A stretch of 64,000 bases of DNA from Scleroderma bovista (lineage: Eukaryota > Basidiomycota > Agaricomycetes > Boletales > Sclerodermataceae), in the NCBI GenBank assembly GCA_037178675.1, contig JAYMGJ010000029.1, positions 165,044 to 229,043 of the forward strand, written 5' to 3'. Below are positions 49,998 to 61,800 of the stretch, piece by piece. The position numbers and the translations under genes were made by a program. Position 1 is the first letter of the stretch; every line of letters starts with the position of its first letter. Under the pieces are notes generated by a model, which ran no database searches, was not told the DNA's origin, and saw nothing but the letters and a program-made list of their open reading frames with translations.

Positions 49998-51340
49998 TCA
50001 CGAAGACTCTACTTCTCGGCGTAGATATTCCAAAAGTTGCCTCTCTTGCTTGTCCATGAACAACATCACCGTTCCAAATCTCTGCACTCTTAGAAGGGCC
50101 GACAAGTACTCCCGAACAGAACTACGAGCCGTCGGATCCTGATTAAGCACTCCCTGGAAAGTGTGCAAGATTGATTTGAGTAAGTCAGGCTCCAGCGACG
50201 CTTGGAAGAGTGTAGGGAGTGATAAAGGAGGGATTACCTAAAAACGGACGGTCAATATGTAGGATCTCAGACAAGGCGGTTGCCACTTACACATATGAGT
50301 TTCCATCTAGCATCGTCGGTGTCCAGGGAATCCCATGCCTTAGTAAAATCGAACAGAGTCATCGGTGGTCGTGGTCCTGGAGCTGCAAATATGTCTATCT
50401 TGCTTGGAGTTGGTGTTGCTTGCTGCGCGTCTGGTGATCTTGTCACGATGGTATGATTTCCAGACGGTCGGAATATGCCCCCGCTGACCCGTCCTCCCCT
50501 GGTGGATTCCCTGGCGTGTCTTGCTTCTGCAAACGTTTGGGATATGGGTCGCGAAGGCGTCTCTTTAGTTATTTCTTTGTTGTCTGGCTTCAAGTTCCTC
50601 GATGAGACGGGCTGTATCAAAGCTTCGTCTTTCACCTCTTTGGAGGAAGCTTGTTGCTGGGTTTGCTGCTCTGCATCAAGCTCAATGATGTCGATCGGCA
50701 CACGACGGCGTTTTGGCTTGGAGAATGTGTTCGAAGCGATAGACGGACTCGGAGGCAATCAGCTGCTTACCATCGACTTGCATTGCTTCGCCTGTTCCAT
50801 CCGTATCGCCTTGTCTATCCCATCGAGTTCATTTTTCACGGATGTATTCGAAGGCTCTAGCTGGAGGGCTCTGCTGAGATCTACACGTGGTTATTATTTT
50901 CAGGTAAACGAGCCTATGGAATACTTACCTTCTCGAGCACCCTCAAAGTTTCGCAACGCTTGTCTTGCTTGTGCCCGTCTGAAGAGCGCTTTTACATTAT
51001 TAGGACTCAATGTAAGGACTTTTGTGGAATCCCTCTCGACATCCTCGTTTCTGGTGATAGTGGCAATGATCAGTCTTGGTACATAGGAGCAAGAACTGAT
51101 TGTCCAGCGAAACGTACTTGCCTAGTTTCAGATATGCAAATGCGCGGTTCAGGTAGAAAGTGTGATCGCTACTGTCTGCAAGAATGGCTGAGGTGTAATG
51201 ACCGATTGCGGTGGGATAGTCGCCAGCTTTGAAAGCTTCGTTTCCCTTGATTTTTTGTCAGCATTGAACCTGAGAGACTGTCGACGCGAGAGAGTAATCT
51301 GCACCTTTTCTTTCGCCGATGTCGCTTTTTCTGACGCCAT
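49998..51340 (-). CDS. TPR protein with RPAP3-type C-terminal domain (R2TP/HSP90 co-chaperone-like)
   Basis: Minus strand. ATG at 51340: MASEKATSAKEK, a TPR start. After a short intron come GNEAFKAGDYPTAIGHYTSA-type helices (TPR 1) and further TPR units (VLTLSPNNVKALFRRAQARQ; ALRNFEGAREDLSRALQLEP), about 120 residues in all. A disordered middle has a basic KPKRRRVPIDIIEL patch and Gln run. The C-terminus matches the RPAP3_C/Monad-binding domain: MTLFDFTKAWDSLDTDDARW, KSILHTFQGVLNQDPTARSS, then LLRVQRFGTVMLFMDKQERQ and LLEYLRREVESS with TGA at 49998-50000. In animals RPAP3 and SPAG1 link HSP90 to the R2TP complex in assembly of RNA polymerase II, snoRNPs and PIKKs. Fungal members of this domain layout are likely to act the same way. 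Confidence 0.85.
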
Positions 51341-51467
51341 TGCGTATGTGAAGGTTACCAAAACGACGCTCTTGTTGGTGGAACGGGTTCAAAAGCCTCC
51401 ACGCGACTATCAGACCCAGCCTGGTCACCGTTCACTAGCACTCCCAGTGCCAAGGTCTCGTGTACTC

Positions 51468-51587
51468 TCATACATAAAATAAAACAGGCCACCCAACAGC
51501 GGCACAAAACATCACCCATAAGAACACCACCAGGAAGTACTGCTGGCAATTTGCTCCGAACCACCCTGTTTCTGCTCCGTGCTCCAT
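51468..51587 (-). CDS. Possible 39-residue single-pass membrane protein
   Basis: Short minus-strand ORF: ATG at 51587, stop TGA at 51468-51470. It starts MEHGAETGWFGANCQQ and continues as one hydrophobic helix YFLVVFLWVMFCAAVGWPVL ending FYV. The strong amphipathic break (polar 16 residues, then 23 hydrophobic) is not typical of chance ORFs. It sits in the 395-bp gap between the RPAP3-like gene (start 51340, minus) and DUG2 (start 51736, plus), so it could have its own promoter facing DUG2. I do not recognise a family; upstream exons cannot be excluded. Confidence 0.35.
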   Translation of the reverse strand: MEHGAETGWFGANCQQYFLVVFLWVMFCAAVGWPVLFYV

Positions 51588-51735
51588 CCTCGGTCTTCCA
51601 TTTCGTGCATGCTAGAAATTCCAGTGAGCCGATTGGGGCACACGCGTATCTGAGTCATTTAAGTATGAGCTTTACGGTCATTACGGCTACCGTCCCTCCA
51701 CGTACGTTCTGTGCTTCTTGACCTCTTGGCCCTCG

Positions 51736-54700
51736 ATGGTGGTTACACTCAACTCTGCAGCTTCAGTCAGCAATCCCGTCCCCTCTCTCCCGTCCCCCGC
51801 TCTCGTTCACTCGTTGGGTGATGAGAATAAATCGGTTCTAAGTTTGGTTGCAGACACAGAGCATGTTTATGCTGGGGGACAGTGTCAAGATATATCAGTA
51901 GGTTCTTTACACACTAATCATCGTCAGCATACTCAATCCCGAAGGTCTGGACAAAGCGGAATTACACACTCGAAACCAGTTTGCGTGGGCATACTGGCAG
52001 TATTCTCGCTTTAGAACTTGCTGAGGAGAAATGTTGGTTGTTCAGCGCTTCGGGTAGGCTTTTTTTTCTCTTTCTTTCACGTTTGGATTGAAAGCTTTTA
52101 CAGGTGACAGTACAGTCAGGGTGCGTAATGTGTACCTACCGTGTGGCTTACGGTCTGAGATTGCATCCAGATCTGGTCCACAGCGACTTTTGCTCCTATC
52201 TACGTGCTGCATCCATACCTGGAATCAGGCGCAGGCGACTTATTCTCTTTGGCATGGAACCCCAAGCTCCAGGTCATTTATATTGGTTGCCAAAACACCT
52301 CGCTCCAGTGGTTTGAATTTTCCAAGGATCGAATCGGGCAACGAATCCAAGAGATCACTTCTGGCATCTCGACTCCTACGCGCAAGGTTCACAAATTCTT
52401 CGACAGCTACCCTCAGTACACTCACAGGCCCGCTGACCTATTTGCAAACAACTCGGGGTCTCTGTCGCCATCTCTTCTAGAAGGGGCCATGTCATGTACA
52501 GCTGCCTCCGTATTTGATATTCCTGCATCGAATGTCATAGACGCTGCTCATTATGGATATGTGTATTGTATGGCATTGATATGCCCTGCCAGGACAGGTG
52601 TCGATGATTTCACTTCGCCCGCGGACGGCAACTGTCAACTATTAACCGGAAGTGGGGATGAGACAATAAAGGTACTTGCCTTAGTTACCGTTGAAATGCA
52701 TTTCTCACTCGTTCGCTCGCCGGTAGTTATGGAATTGCGCACCATCTGGTCCAACCCTCATGCATACATTGGAATGTTCCCATGGCGCCGTGCTATCTCT
52801 TTCAGTCCGAGGCGAAACCGCCTTTGCTGGGTGTCAGGATGGATATGTCAAAGTCTTCGACCTGGAGACGAAGTCCTTCGTCAGGACTATTATAGTACAA
52901 GAGGTGAGCCGTTTGCCACCGAGAGCAGAGTATTCATTTTTTTTTGGTAGAATATTGATATTCTGTCGTTGTCCGTTGTGCATTCTGACTTGTTTACTTG
53001 TTCTGCAAACGGTCAAGTACAAGTAAGTGTTCCAGGTTCTGTCTATCAAGAGTCATCCGTCTCTGACAATAACGCAGAGATGGTCCCCTTCGTTCAACTG
53101 TACATCTTCATGGAAGGCACATGATGGAATCGTACTTTCATCCAGCATCACTCAGTCTACTGAGACGGATGGGTTTGTATTGCTAACTGGTGCTAATGAT
53201 GGCTTCGTCAAGGTAAATCGACTCATTAGGAATTTTTGGCTGTGCTACAATTCAGTAGGTTTGGGACATAGTGGTACCCCTGAAACCAGTTGATGAGATG
53301 TTGCTGGGAAGTGACATTTCGAATGCAGGTGATGACAACCATGGTGCGGATCCGTCACTTATTGACAATATCTAACTCTGTGCTTGTAACAGATACGATG
53401 GCCTATGCGCTCTCTGTATTCGTTTCTATCCCAAGCGTCAGCTCGGATCCTTTGCATCGGGAGGATTGTCGGCAGGCAGCCATTTGGTTGAAAAAGTGCC
53501 TTCAACAACTCGGTGCAGAATCTACACTGGTGAGGGATAGCATAACATACACTGTTTTTGTAGCGATGCCATGTTCTTTAGCTGCCTACTTGTGAGCTTG
53601 GAAATCCTCTCGTATTGGCTACCTTTCATGGGAGTCAAGGAAAGCATTCCAAGCCCAGAATACTTTTTTATGGGTCAGTACGGGAGGCACATGTTCCAAC
53701 TCGTCGTTCACTCGAATTTCCAGACACTACGATGTGATCTCAGCACCCATAGATGGCTGGAACTCTGACCCGTTTAAGGTCGACGGTCGCAATGGATATT
53801 TATATGGACGAGGTGTGACGGATGACAAGGGACCTATTATTGCCATTGCCTGTGCGGCAGCCGAGCTTCTTAGAAGAAGAGCTCTCGGTGTTGATTTGAT
53901 TTTCCTGATAGAAGGCGAAGAGGAAGTGGGCAGCACTGGCTTTATGGATGCAGTTCGGAAGTACAAGGTTTTTTTTACCTTTTGTCAGTTCTCTTTCATT
54001 CTTGTCTACATCCAACATAGGCCCAGATCGGACATGTCGATGCCATTCTTCTAAGGTTTGCACGACCCTTTCGACTTGATGGTGGCCCGTTCATCTCATT
54101 CGATTTGACAGTAATTCCACGTGGATAGCCGAGTTCCCCCCATGTATCACCTATGGATTACGAGGGGTCGTACATGCCACAGTTGCAGTGCGTATCCCGT
54201 AATGTGCCGGCTCTCCCAGCGTATATCATGTTTTTAGATTACCAGTGGTGCGCCAGACCGACACTCCGGTGTTGAAGGTGGTGCCGTAGCTGAACCTATG
54301 CTAGACATGTATGCCATTTCCATTGTCGCATCTCAAAGTCTCATCCCAATCTCGCAGGATTAATCTTCTAGCAACGCTGACGGATGGCCAACACAAAATT
54401 GCAATTCCTGGCTTTTGTTGGTTGTTGTCCAATATCCCTGTCTCAGGCTGACCGCGAATACAGATGAGAGCGTCCGAAAACAGACCGATGAAGAAAAGCA
54501 GCTATATGAACTATTGTCCAAGGTGACGGGGAGCCCCGGCTCACTCCTATCGTCTAGGTGGCGCGAGCCTTCCCTTACTGTGCACAAACTTGCGGTGTCA
54601 GGACCTGGTAGTAAGTTTGGTGTTGTATTTGCTTTGCATGGTTAAATGATCAACGCACGTAGACTCTACGGTGATTCCCGGCAAGGTTACCGCACAGGTT

Positions 54701-55278
54701 TCACTACGAATAGTACCTGACCAAGACCTGGAGTCCATTTCGCAATCGCTGGTCTCACACTTACAGGACTCATTTCGTGCCTTCCAGTCCCCGAATAACT
54801 TATCTGTTGGGTTTCCGTTGACCAAGAATGCGACAACGTTGTTAACTTGCACGTAGGTTCGCGTCGAGCACACGGCGGACTGGTGGCTTGGTGATTTGGA
54901 GGATCCCTGGTTCAATGCACTTGAGACTGCTGTGCATGAGGAATGGGGGGTCCAACCATTGCGAATACGAGAAGGCGGTGTAAGTCTCGATTTCTTTTTT
55001 TGAGTGCAAATCCAATTTTATTATGATGTCAGTCGATCCCATCTATCCCCAACCTGGAGAAGGAGTTTGGTTGCCGGGCTCTTCATCTACCTCTTGGTCA
55101 AAGCACGGTCGGTTTTTTCTGTCCATTTAATCCCAATTGTTTTACAAAGTCATCAATGTAGGACCGAGCGCATCTCCCCAACGAACGCATATCCCTTTCG
55201 AATCTCCGTCGTGGAAAATCAGTTGTAGAACGATTCTTGGCGAAGGTCGCTGACTCCCGCGCACCAATTATATCATGA
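51736..55278 (+). CDS. DUG2: DUG2-type WD40/M20 peptidase subunit of the glutathione-degrading (DUG) complex
   Basis: ATG at 51736 (MVVTLNSAASVSNPVPSLPS). The N-terminal half is WD40: LVHSLGDENKSVLSLVADTE, HPYLESGAGDLFSLAWNPKL, LLTGSGDETIK joined to LWNCAPSGPTLMHTLECSHG, and VRGETAFAGCQDGYVKVFDL. The C-terminal half is an M20 metallopeptidase: ILFYG joined over an intron to HYDVISAPIDGW (metal His), YLYGRGVTDDKGPIIAIACA (metal Asp), FLIEGEEEVGSTGFMDAVRK (catalytic Glu pair), NSTWIAEFPPCITYGLRGVV, GAPDRHSGVEGGAVAEPM (His), and WGVQPLRIREGG joined to SIPSIPNLEKEFGC. The end is VADSRAPIIS, TGA 55276-55278. The fusion of WD40 and M20 is specific to Dug2, which works with Dug1 and Dug3 to cleave glutathione. 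Many 45-60 nt introns; active-site residues are all present. Confidence 0.92.
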
Positions 55279-56745
55279 GCACGGCCATTCGTTGACTTAC
55301 ATGTTTGTTGGCCCCCCATAGCACGCATCTATTTTGTATTGCATATGCAGACGTTAGTGCAGGCAGAGCATGTAAATTTTCTGGGCTAAGTTTGGAAAAT
55401 TTACATACTGTGTCAGGGGCACCCCGAAAAAGGGAACGGAAGGGACTGCAGAGTCCAGACAGCGGCATCAACTTCCAGCGTTACCGGTTATCATGTAAGT
55501 AGGATCGGCCCTGCAGCTGAATCAACGATGTCGGTAGGGCCGCCATCAGCGACTCGCTAGATGGTGCCGAGGTCGCCTTAGAGTCTAGTGAGACTCGGTC
55601 TTGCCTCTCGACGGAGCGCCCTCGCCTTCCGTCTCCCCACCGCTTCATAATGATGAAACCTCAGACCTCCTTGTTTTCTTTCAAATTTGTAGTTGAAGGT
55701 CCCCATTGTGGGCAACTCAACTCACCACACACTCGACATTTACTCTCCTCTCAGCAACCTCCCAGAGTATAATGCAGTCGAGAAGCATCGACTATCTTTC
55801 GATCTCACTAACATGCAGATAGATTACGTTCCATTCTCCAAACAGTTCCTCCCCTCAGTGTCAAGGTGATCCGTCACCTCGTCGCATCATTGCCCTTGTA
55901 GCTGCTGACAATTTCTCCTGTTTCCACAAAACCCGAGACGAGTGTCATCGTTGCGGGGCTCTTAGGGCGTAATGTTAAGCACGCGCTAAGGGAATTTCTG
56001 GATACATACCGTGAGTCGCGCAATATACAACCCAACCACCTCTTGTACTTTGTTCTCCTATCGAGGGTTGCGATGAAGGGTTGAACCCACTTGCACAGTA
56101 GCTGCACTAAATCACGTCGCAGACTCACTGAACCTTGGTGATTCGATGGTACTTTGACAGCACGTCGAGCTGCTACTGAATGGAGCGAGGTGGGCTCTAA
56201 ATGTAGGTATATCGAGGGGTCTTGATCTCAATCGACCCTCAATGCCTGGCCCTCAATGCAAGCACATTCAATCTTTCTGATCCTCTACTAATGCTAGGGC
56301 CATTCGAGCCGAAGTGCCCGCCTCTGTGCTAGTGTCTGTTATTGGAAATCTCATACAACCACTTCCTCCCGGCCTTCGAGGGTCGGCTGGTCACCTACTT
56401 CTTTTTTCCATCTCATCCCCTGACGGTAGGGTACTCGCCCTTGCAAGGTTCACCACACACCCACACCTTAATCCTGTAAGAACGTCTTCGAACATGCCCG
56501 AGTTCCTGTTTGCGTCCCATTCTTAATTCTTTAGCGAGCGCCCCTCTGTCTGTACCAGGATGCTGGCTTTTGCGGCTGTTCTCTGGAGGACGTGGCCCGA
56601 ACTCGAATTCAAACGACAATTTAGTTGCAATAACGAAGGTAACATTCATCTCTTGTTATAGTATATGCCACTGTCAAACCTACATGGAAAGTCAACGAAA
56701 CAGGGAAGTACTTATAGTGCTAACATCCACCCAGTAGACAGGTGG
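55279..56745. other. Intergenic region with a 12-bp-arm inverted repeat
   Basis: 1.47 kb between the DUG2 stop and the carotenoid oxygenase stop (convergent genes). A perfect inverted repeat has arms 55370-55381 and 55395-55406 (ATGTAAATTTTC and its complement) with a 13-nt loop. A 56-codon frame at about 55695-55869 (LKVPIVGNSTHHTLDIYSPL) follows a TTTGTAG acceptor-like site but has no start or known domain. No other gene supported. Confidence 0.45.
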
Positions 56746-58472
56746 TTAGGTATCCGTGCCAGGACCTGCAATAGCTTGTGATACGTAAGCCCCATGAAAT
56801 CCGAATCCCACAATACACTCCATGCTGGCCCTGCCAACTTCTTTCATTGTTTTTGCGTCCAGCACGAGCAGGTAGCTCTTCTCCGTATACCCATCCAATA
56901 CAACACTCAATAATACTCCATCATCTTCAGCTGTACCCTTGGGGTCAGGTACGAATATAGGCTCGCCGGGGCTGTGACCATGGACAGTAAAGTACGACGC
57001 AGTATGTATCTCCATGTCATATTTGACAAGACCATCAAAGAATGTGCTCAAGTCGCGATCGCAGGCACCATAGATGTATCGGGAGGGCTTGGTGAGAAAG
57101 CGAGGGTTGATCACGGGGAGATCGCATGAATGGCTGTGCTCAGCGGTGTGCTCAGTTACAGCCTCTCGGGATTCGAGTGGGCTGGCGGTATCAACTGAGG
57201 GCAAACGCCAGCGACGGAGGAATACATCGCAACTTCTGCGTTTTTCCCCAGCATAGTCGAGCGAAGCAGGGGAGGAAGATTTAATGTTGTTATAATAAAA
57301 CCTCTTAAGCACATCAAGATTGTTGTATATCGAGAGGTCTGCGACAATGTCCGTGTGTAGGGGGTCGGTTCGGGAAGGTTCCTCCCAGGCGTTGACGGTG
57401 TGGAAGCAGAAGAAGGGATCACATTCGTATTTGGCCACTACGCCCCTGTCGTGTTTGCGGTCGACCACGTACCATAGCGCCTTTTGGGTGGGATCGAAGT
57501 GAGCGATGGCATCGAGCATGTTCTTCTCCCACAGAATCTTCATGCCACCCCATGCGTAGTAACTGTTCCAAACACATAGGATGAAGTAGTTCTCGGTCAG
57601 AATAGAGGAATGAAGATATGCAGCTGGTGCGTCGGTGATGGTCGCGAGAATTTCTGTCTGACCGGTAGCAGCAGACACGCGAAATACGCGATATATCGAC
57701 TGACGGCCGAGAGCAAGATTATAGTTAAAGATGTCACCAGTAACGGGGTCAGATTTAGCGTGTGCAGCAGATAGGTTACCAGTTAGCTCTGGGTGTAGCA
57801 CTGCCTGAGACGCAACGCCTTTCGGTTCGAGAGTCTCGGGTTCAATATGCCGCATAACTGCAGCATCAGTCTTGGTGAGGAGAGTGTGGATGCCAGATCC
57901 ATGGGCGGCATATTTCTGGTCCTCAGTTGCTTGGGGACCGCTGAGGCCTGGGGGGTTTATGGACACTGTAACACCAATGTTGCTCTGCTCTGCCGGGGGA
58001 CGTGGGCCAGGGATGAACATGGTCATGACCTTCTTGAAGAAGCTCGTACATGGGTCACGCTTCTGACCAAAGCTGAAACCATCCATATTTCCAGTCTCGC
58101 GTATGTGCTCTATCAGGGGATCGACGCTTCTTCGAGAGTTATAGATTACGCGCGCGCGTGTTGACGAGCTGGTCTGGATGATCTGGAAGCGGTGGTTCTG
58201 GGAGAAACCATCAAACCAATGGTCGACGGAGTAGGTGGTTCCCTTGGCTGTTTTCACTTGGTACCCGCCAGGACCTGTCCTGTACAAGGTCCCCGAAACA
58301 TACGAAGGGATCACTCCAGTGACCGCAAGCTCAACTGGCTCGCGTTCCTCGTGTAGAACGTCGAACTAAAGCAACATCAGATCAGAAGGGGCGACTGGAT
58401 ACTGGCACATACCCCAGCGTCGTTGGGCCAGTTATTGAAGTGCTTGGTCGGAGTAGTAAAGTTGTTCGCCAT
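56746..58472 (-). CDS. Carotenoid cleavage oxygenase (RPE65/BCMO family)
   Basis: Exons 58413-58472 (MANNFTTPTKHFNNWPNDAG) and 56746-58365, joined across a 47-nt intron with donor GTATGT: 559 aa. Family landmarks: VIPSYVSGTLYRTGPGGYQV and HWFDGFSQNHRFQI near the N-terminus. All four iron-binding histidines of the seven-bladed propeller are visible: NLSAAHAKSDPVTGDIFNYN, APAAYLHSSILTENYFIL, DPFFCFHTVNAWEEPSRTD and GFGFHGAYVSQAIAGP. Conserved second-shell Glu residues follow (AWEE; SPGEPIFVP). The enzymes split carotenoid or stilbene double bonds with O2. The regiochemistry cannot be read from sequence; fungal relatives include torulene/carotene oxygenases and stilbene-cleaving enzymes. No carotenoid biosynthesis gene is in the window. 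No targeting signal seen. Confidence 0.93.
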
Positions 58473-58849
58473 AACAAGAAAGTCCTAGTCAGCCTTGAGT
58501 CAGCCCTTTTATCTACCAAGGAAAGCAGTGCGAGCGTAATGGTATTCTTGATGGAATCGTATTCAGCCAGTGGCTGTAAACGTCACTAGAAAGGCAGTGT
58601 GAAATTCATCCTGGCATGATCATTATCGTAGTCAGTACAGCCACGCTTGCATTTTATGTGCCCCCTGACTTTTGGAAGCTGACCAACCCAGCAACACGCC
58701 GTGGCACGCACTTGAGCAGCCAAAAAGAATACAGATAGAGGAGACAGGAAACAATTCAATTATTACATGCGATTCGACAGTATTGTCCGTAATGCAAGTA
58801 GAATACATTAGTGACAAAAGGTGATAATGATATGGTCGAGCAAGTCACA
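58473..58849. other. Upstream region of the carotenoid oxygenase and 3' flank of Scc2
   Basis: 377 bp between two minus-strand genes. No ORF with family resemblance and no RNA gene seen. Confidence 0.5.
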
Positions 58850-61800
58850 TTATTCGAGGGTGTCTTCTGGCTCTGGAGCCGCTCCGTCTGCGTTCCATAC
58901 TTGGAGAAACTAGACGCAATACGTTAGTAACACACAAGAAAATAATGTAGCGGACACCGACAGTTGTTCTATGTGCCACCCAATCTTCTGGGAGAAGGAG
59001 GGGTCTGGTTGCAAATGGCAGGCGCTCCCAAGATATGGGTTGCTGGTGACGTTTGGTAGCTGGCTTATCACCGATGGCGCTCTTCTTTCCGGGAACATAT
59101 TTGCTACATTTTCTATGAAGAAACGTGAGTCCAAAGGGGTTGTTTCAGGAAGCGTTAGCTTACTCCTCAGTTAACGCATATAATGCCTTGAGATACGTCT
59201 TCAGGAGCATCACCATGCCGATGATCACCGAGGTTCTCATGACATCAACGTCGAGGTTAACAATCGTGGGTGGTGTGGACTAGACAATCAAACGGCATGA
59301 GTAACTATGCCGATTACACTGGGGGAGTGTCTTTACTATTGTGGTCCCATTAGTAAGTGGCTGGGACTGAGGTTCATGTAACTGAGCAAGGAGATGCGAC
59401 GGAGAAACTAAATCAATGAGTTGCATCCCAGAGGTCGATAGAATAGACGTGAGATGCTTGATGACAGTCAGTGCTTCCTCTAGAGTCTTGTAATCCAGTG
59501 TTGCAAAGTTTTCCGCCATGTAACGAACAAAATCGATGTCATTCTTGTGGTCTGTGAGGACCAAGAATGGGCGCAAAAGGTTATGACACAGACCTGAGTT
59601 GATTTTAACGCTGGAGAGATGTCAAACGACTTCACCAGAGCCTTCAAGAAATCTTGTCGAGGAGTTCTCTTTTCCCGAACTAAGGAATACCATCGTTGTA
59701 GTAGGGCAGTGGGCTCAGGGTTTAAACGGTAGCCTTAAGATTGAAAATGATTTACCATCTTGGAAAAAAGGAGTATAATGAGACCTACCTTGGACATTGT
59801 TTGGCGAAATGGTTTTCTGGTAGTCAAACGACTGCCTTGCGCTTACAATGAACCGAGAGTTCAGGAGGGACATGTGTTTCGAATGAAGGATGGCATGTAA
59901 AGCGCTCGCACGTCCACTAGTTGCAGGTACCGGGCTGGTCTCCAAAGCGACAATAACGGGGAACGACTAGAGATGGCTTAATACAGCAGGAATAAATAGC
60001 ATGTCTTGTGACAGACCTGAAGTGGATGAGCTAAACCTTGTTTGACTGTAAAGCTCAGAATCTCAACAGCGACTGCTTGGACCTGAGGATTTCGAGACAA
60101 TGCCGAATCCAGAATATGTGTAAGGTAACGCTGAACAACCGCCGAACTGACGCTACAGTATTTGTCAGTACCCAAACTGAAAAACGTACACATCAGAGAA
60201 TATACCCAGAGTCAGCGAAATCATCCGTGTTTCCAACAAGCTGAGCCATATTCACACCACCCTCGTTTTTGACTTGGCCAGACCCTACGCAATTTTTCAA
60301 ACAACTACCAGTATCAGGAGAGGAAGGCGCACCCTTCTGCTGTTCGGCATGCTTTGCTGCTTCCGAAACCAGGAAGTCCTGCAAAATTCTGAGCAACCGA
60401 CCACGGCTTTCTTCATCAGGGGAGGCAAAAATAGCATCCATGATACCAGCCGACTGCTCCAACGTCATCAGTTTCGGTTGAGCCCGGAAGAGGAAACCTG
60501 AAAACTTGTCAGGAGGCAACCGTGTGGAAAACAAGTAACAGGTACCTAAGCATTGTAGAATTCGCCCCTTCAGGCCAACATCGGTATATTTTGCATAGAG
60601 CGCTAGAAGGGTATCGTAAATGTGTTCCACCAGAGGCCCCTGGAATGTACATTAAAACATGGTTTGCTGATAGGAATGAGAGTACTCGCCTCTGCTACAC
60701 TGTTCAATTCCGGGGCAAATTCTGCACATAGTTGGAATCATTCGTAAATTGCGGCAATCACTACTTACCAACTCGCTCAACACGAAGTTTATCAAAGTCA
60801 CAGTGCTCCCCCAATAGAGCAACGATAAATATGAGGATGCATAGTGTCCGTGTTTCCACCGGGTTCATGGATTCGACTTTGCGAGAAATGGCTTGCTGTA
60901 GGCGTGCTGAAACGACATATAAATACCACTGAATTAGTCGAAGTGGAACATCCAACCGTTGCAGGACTTCAGGAGGGCGACTAATCGATGGAAGTCGTGC
61001 GTAAGATGCTGCACCGCACCGCACATGCAGGCGACGCTTTCCTGGAGACACTATTTCGCGAGTCACACGACCAATCGTGGTGCAGTTTTATGTAGACATA
61101 CCACGATTCCCCCAACATTGGATGGTTTGACTATCATGGGTTGTAAGACTAGCTGCAAGTCTTGGCCGAACTTGACTGCAGTTCTAGGCATATGGGGAAT
61201 GGATATGCGGAATACCCTCAGTAAGCAGTCGGAAACAATGAGTTCGTCACTCTGCAGTACGCCTAAGCATTCACGTGGGAGTGTGGAAGAAAACGACGCA
61301 CGGAAGTGGGGTTCTTGAGGTACGGAAGAAGCGTTGATGCGTTACTACCAGACAAGACCGAAGGGTAAGCTGTTGCAAAGAGGTATAGTGTTCTAACGCA
61401 AGACTGCACGGTCTATGGGCGACAAGGTAAATGATGCATGTGTAGGACTTTAGACCGCTACTTACAAAACCTGGTAGGTCCGTAGCATCCACGAGGCCGT
61501 CGATTAACGCCTCGCATATGTCGGAGTACCTTGCACGCATAAGTGGTAAATCATTTGAGTTCTGATTCGAAATGATCTTGTGTAACAAGTCCTCAAGAGG
61601 TGACTGCCTGTCCTTGAAGAACACCGATACTCCCATGATTACGGACACTTTGTCCAATAAAGGTGCTTTGTTCTGCGGTTGAGAAGATAGTCTTGTTTTC
61701 GAATTCGGAGTAGCCTGTCCAAGCGGGTTTGAAAACCACAATTCCTCTGTGGTCTTCACAGCGAGATCTTTCACAGTGTCATCTTCATCTAACATCCGCA

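Noticed and set aside
55690..55869. 56-codon reading frame after an acceptor-like TTTGTAG
   Set aside because: No start codon, upstream exon or recognisable domain.
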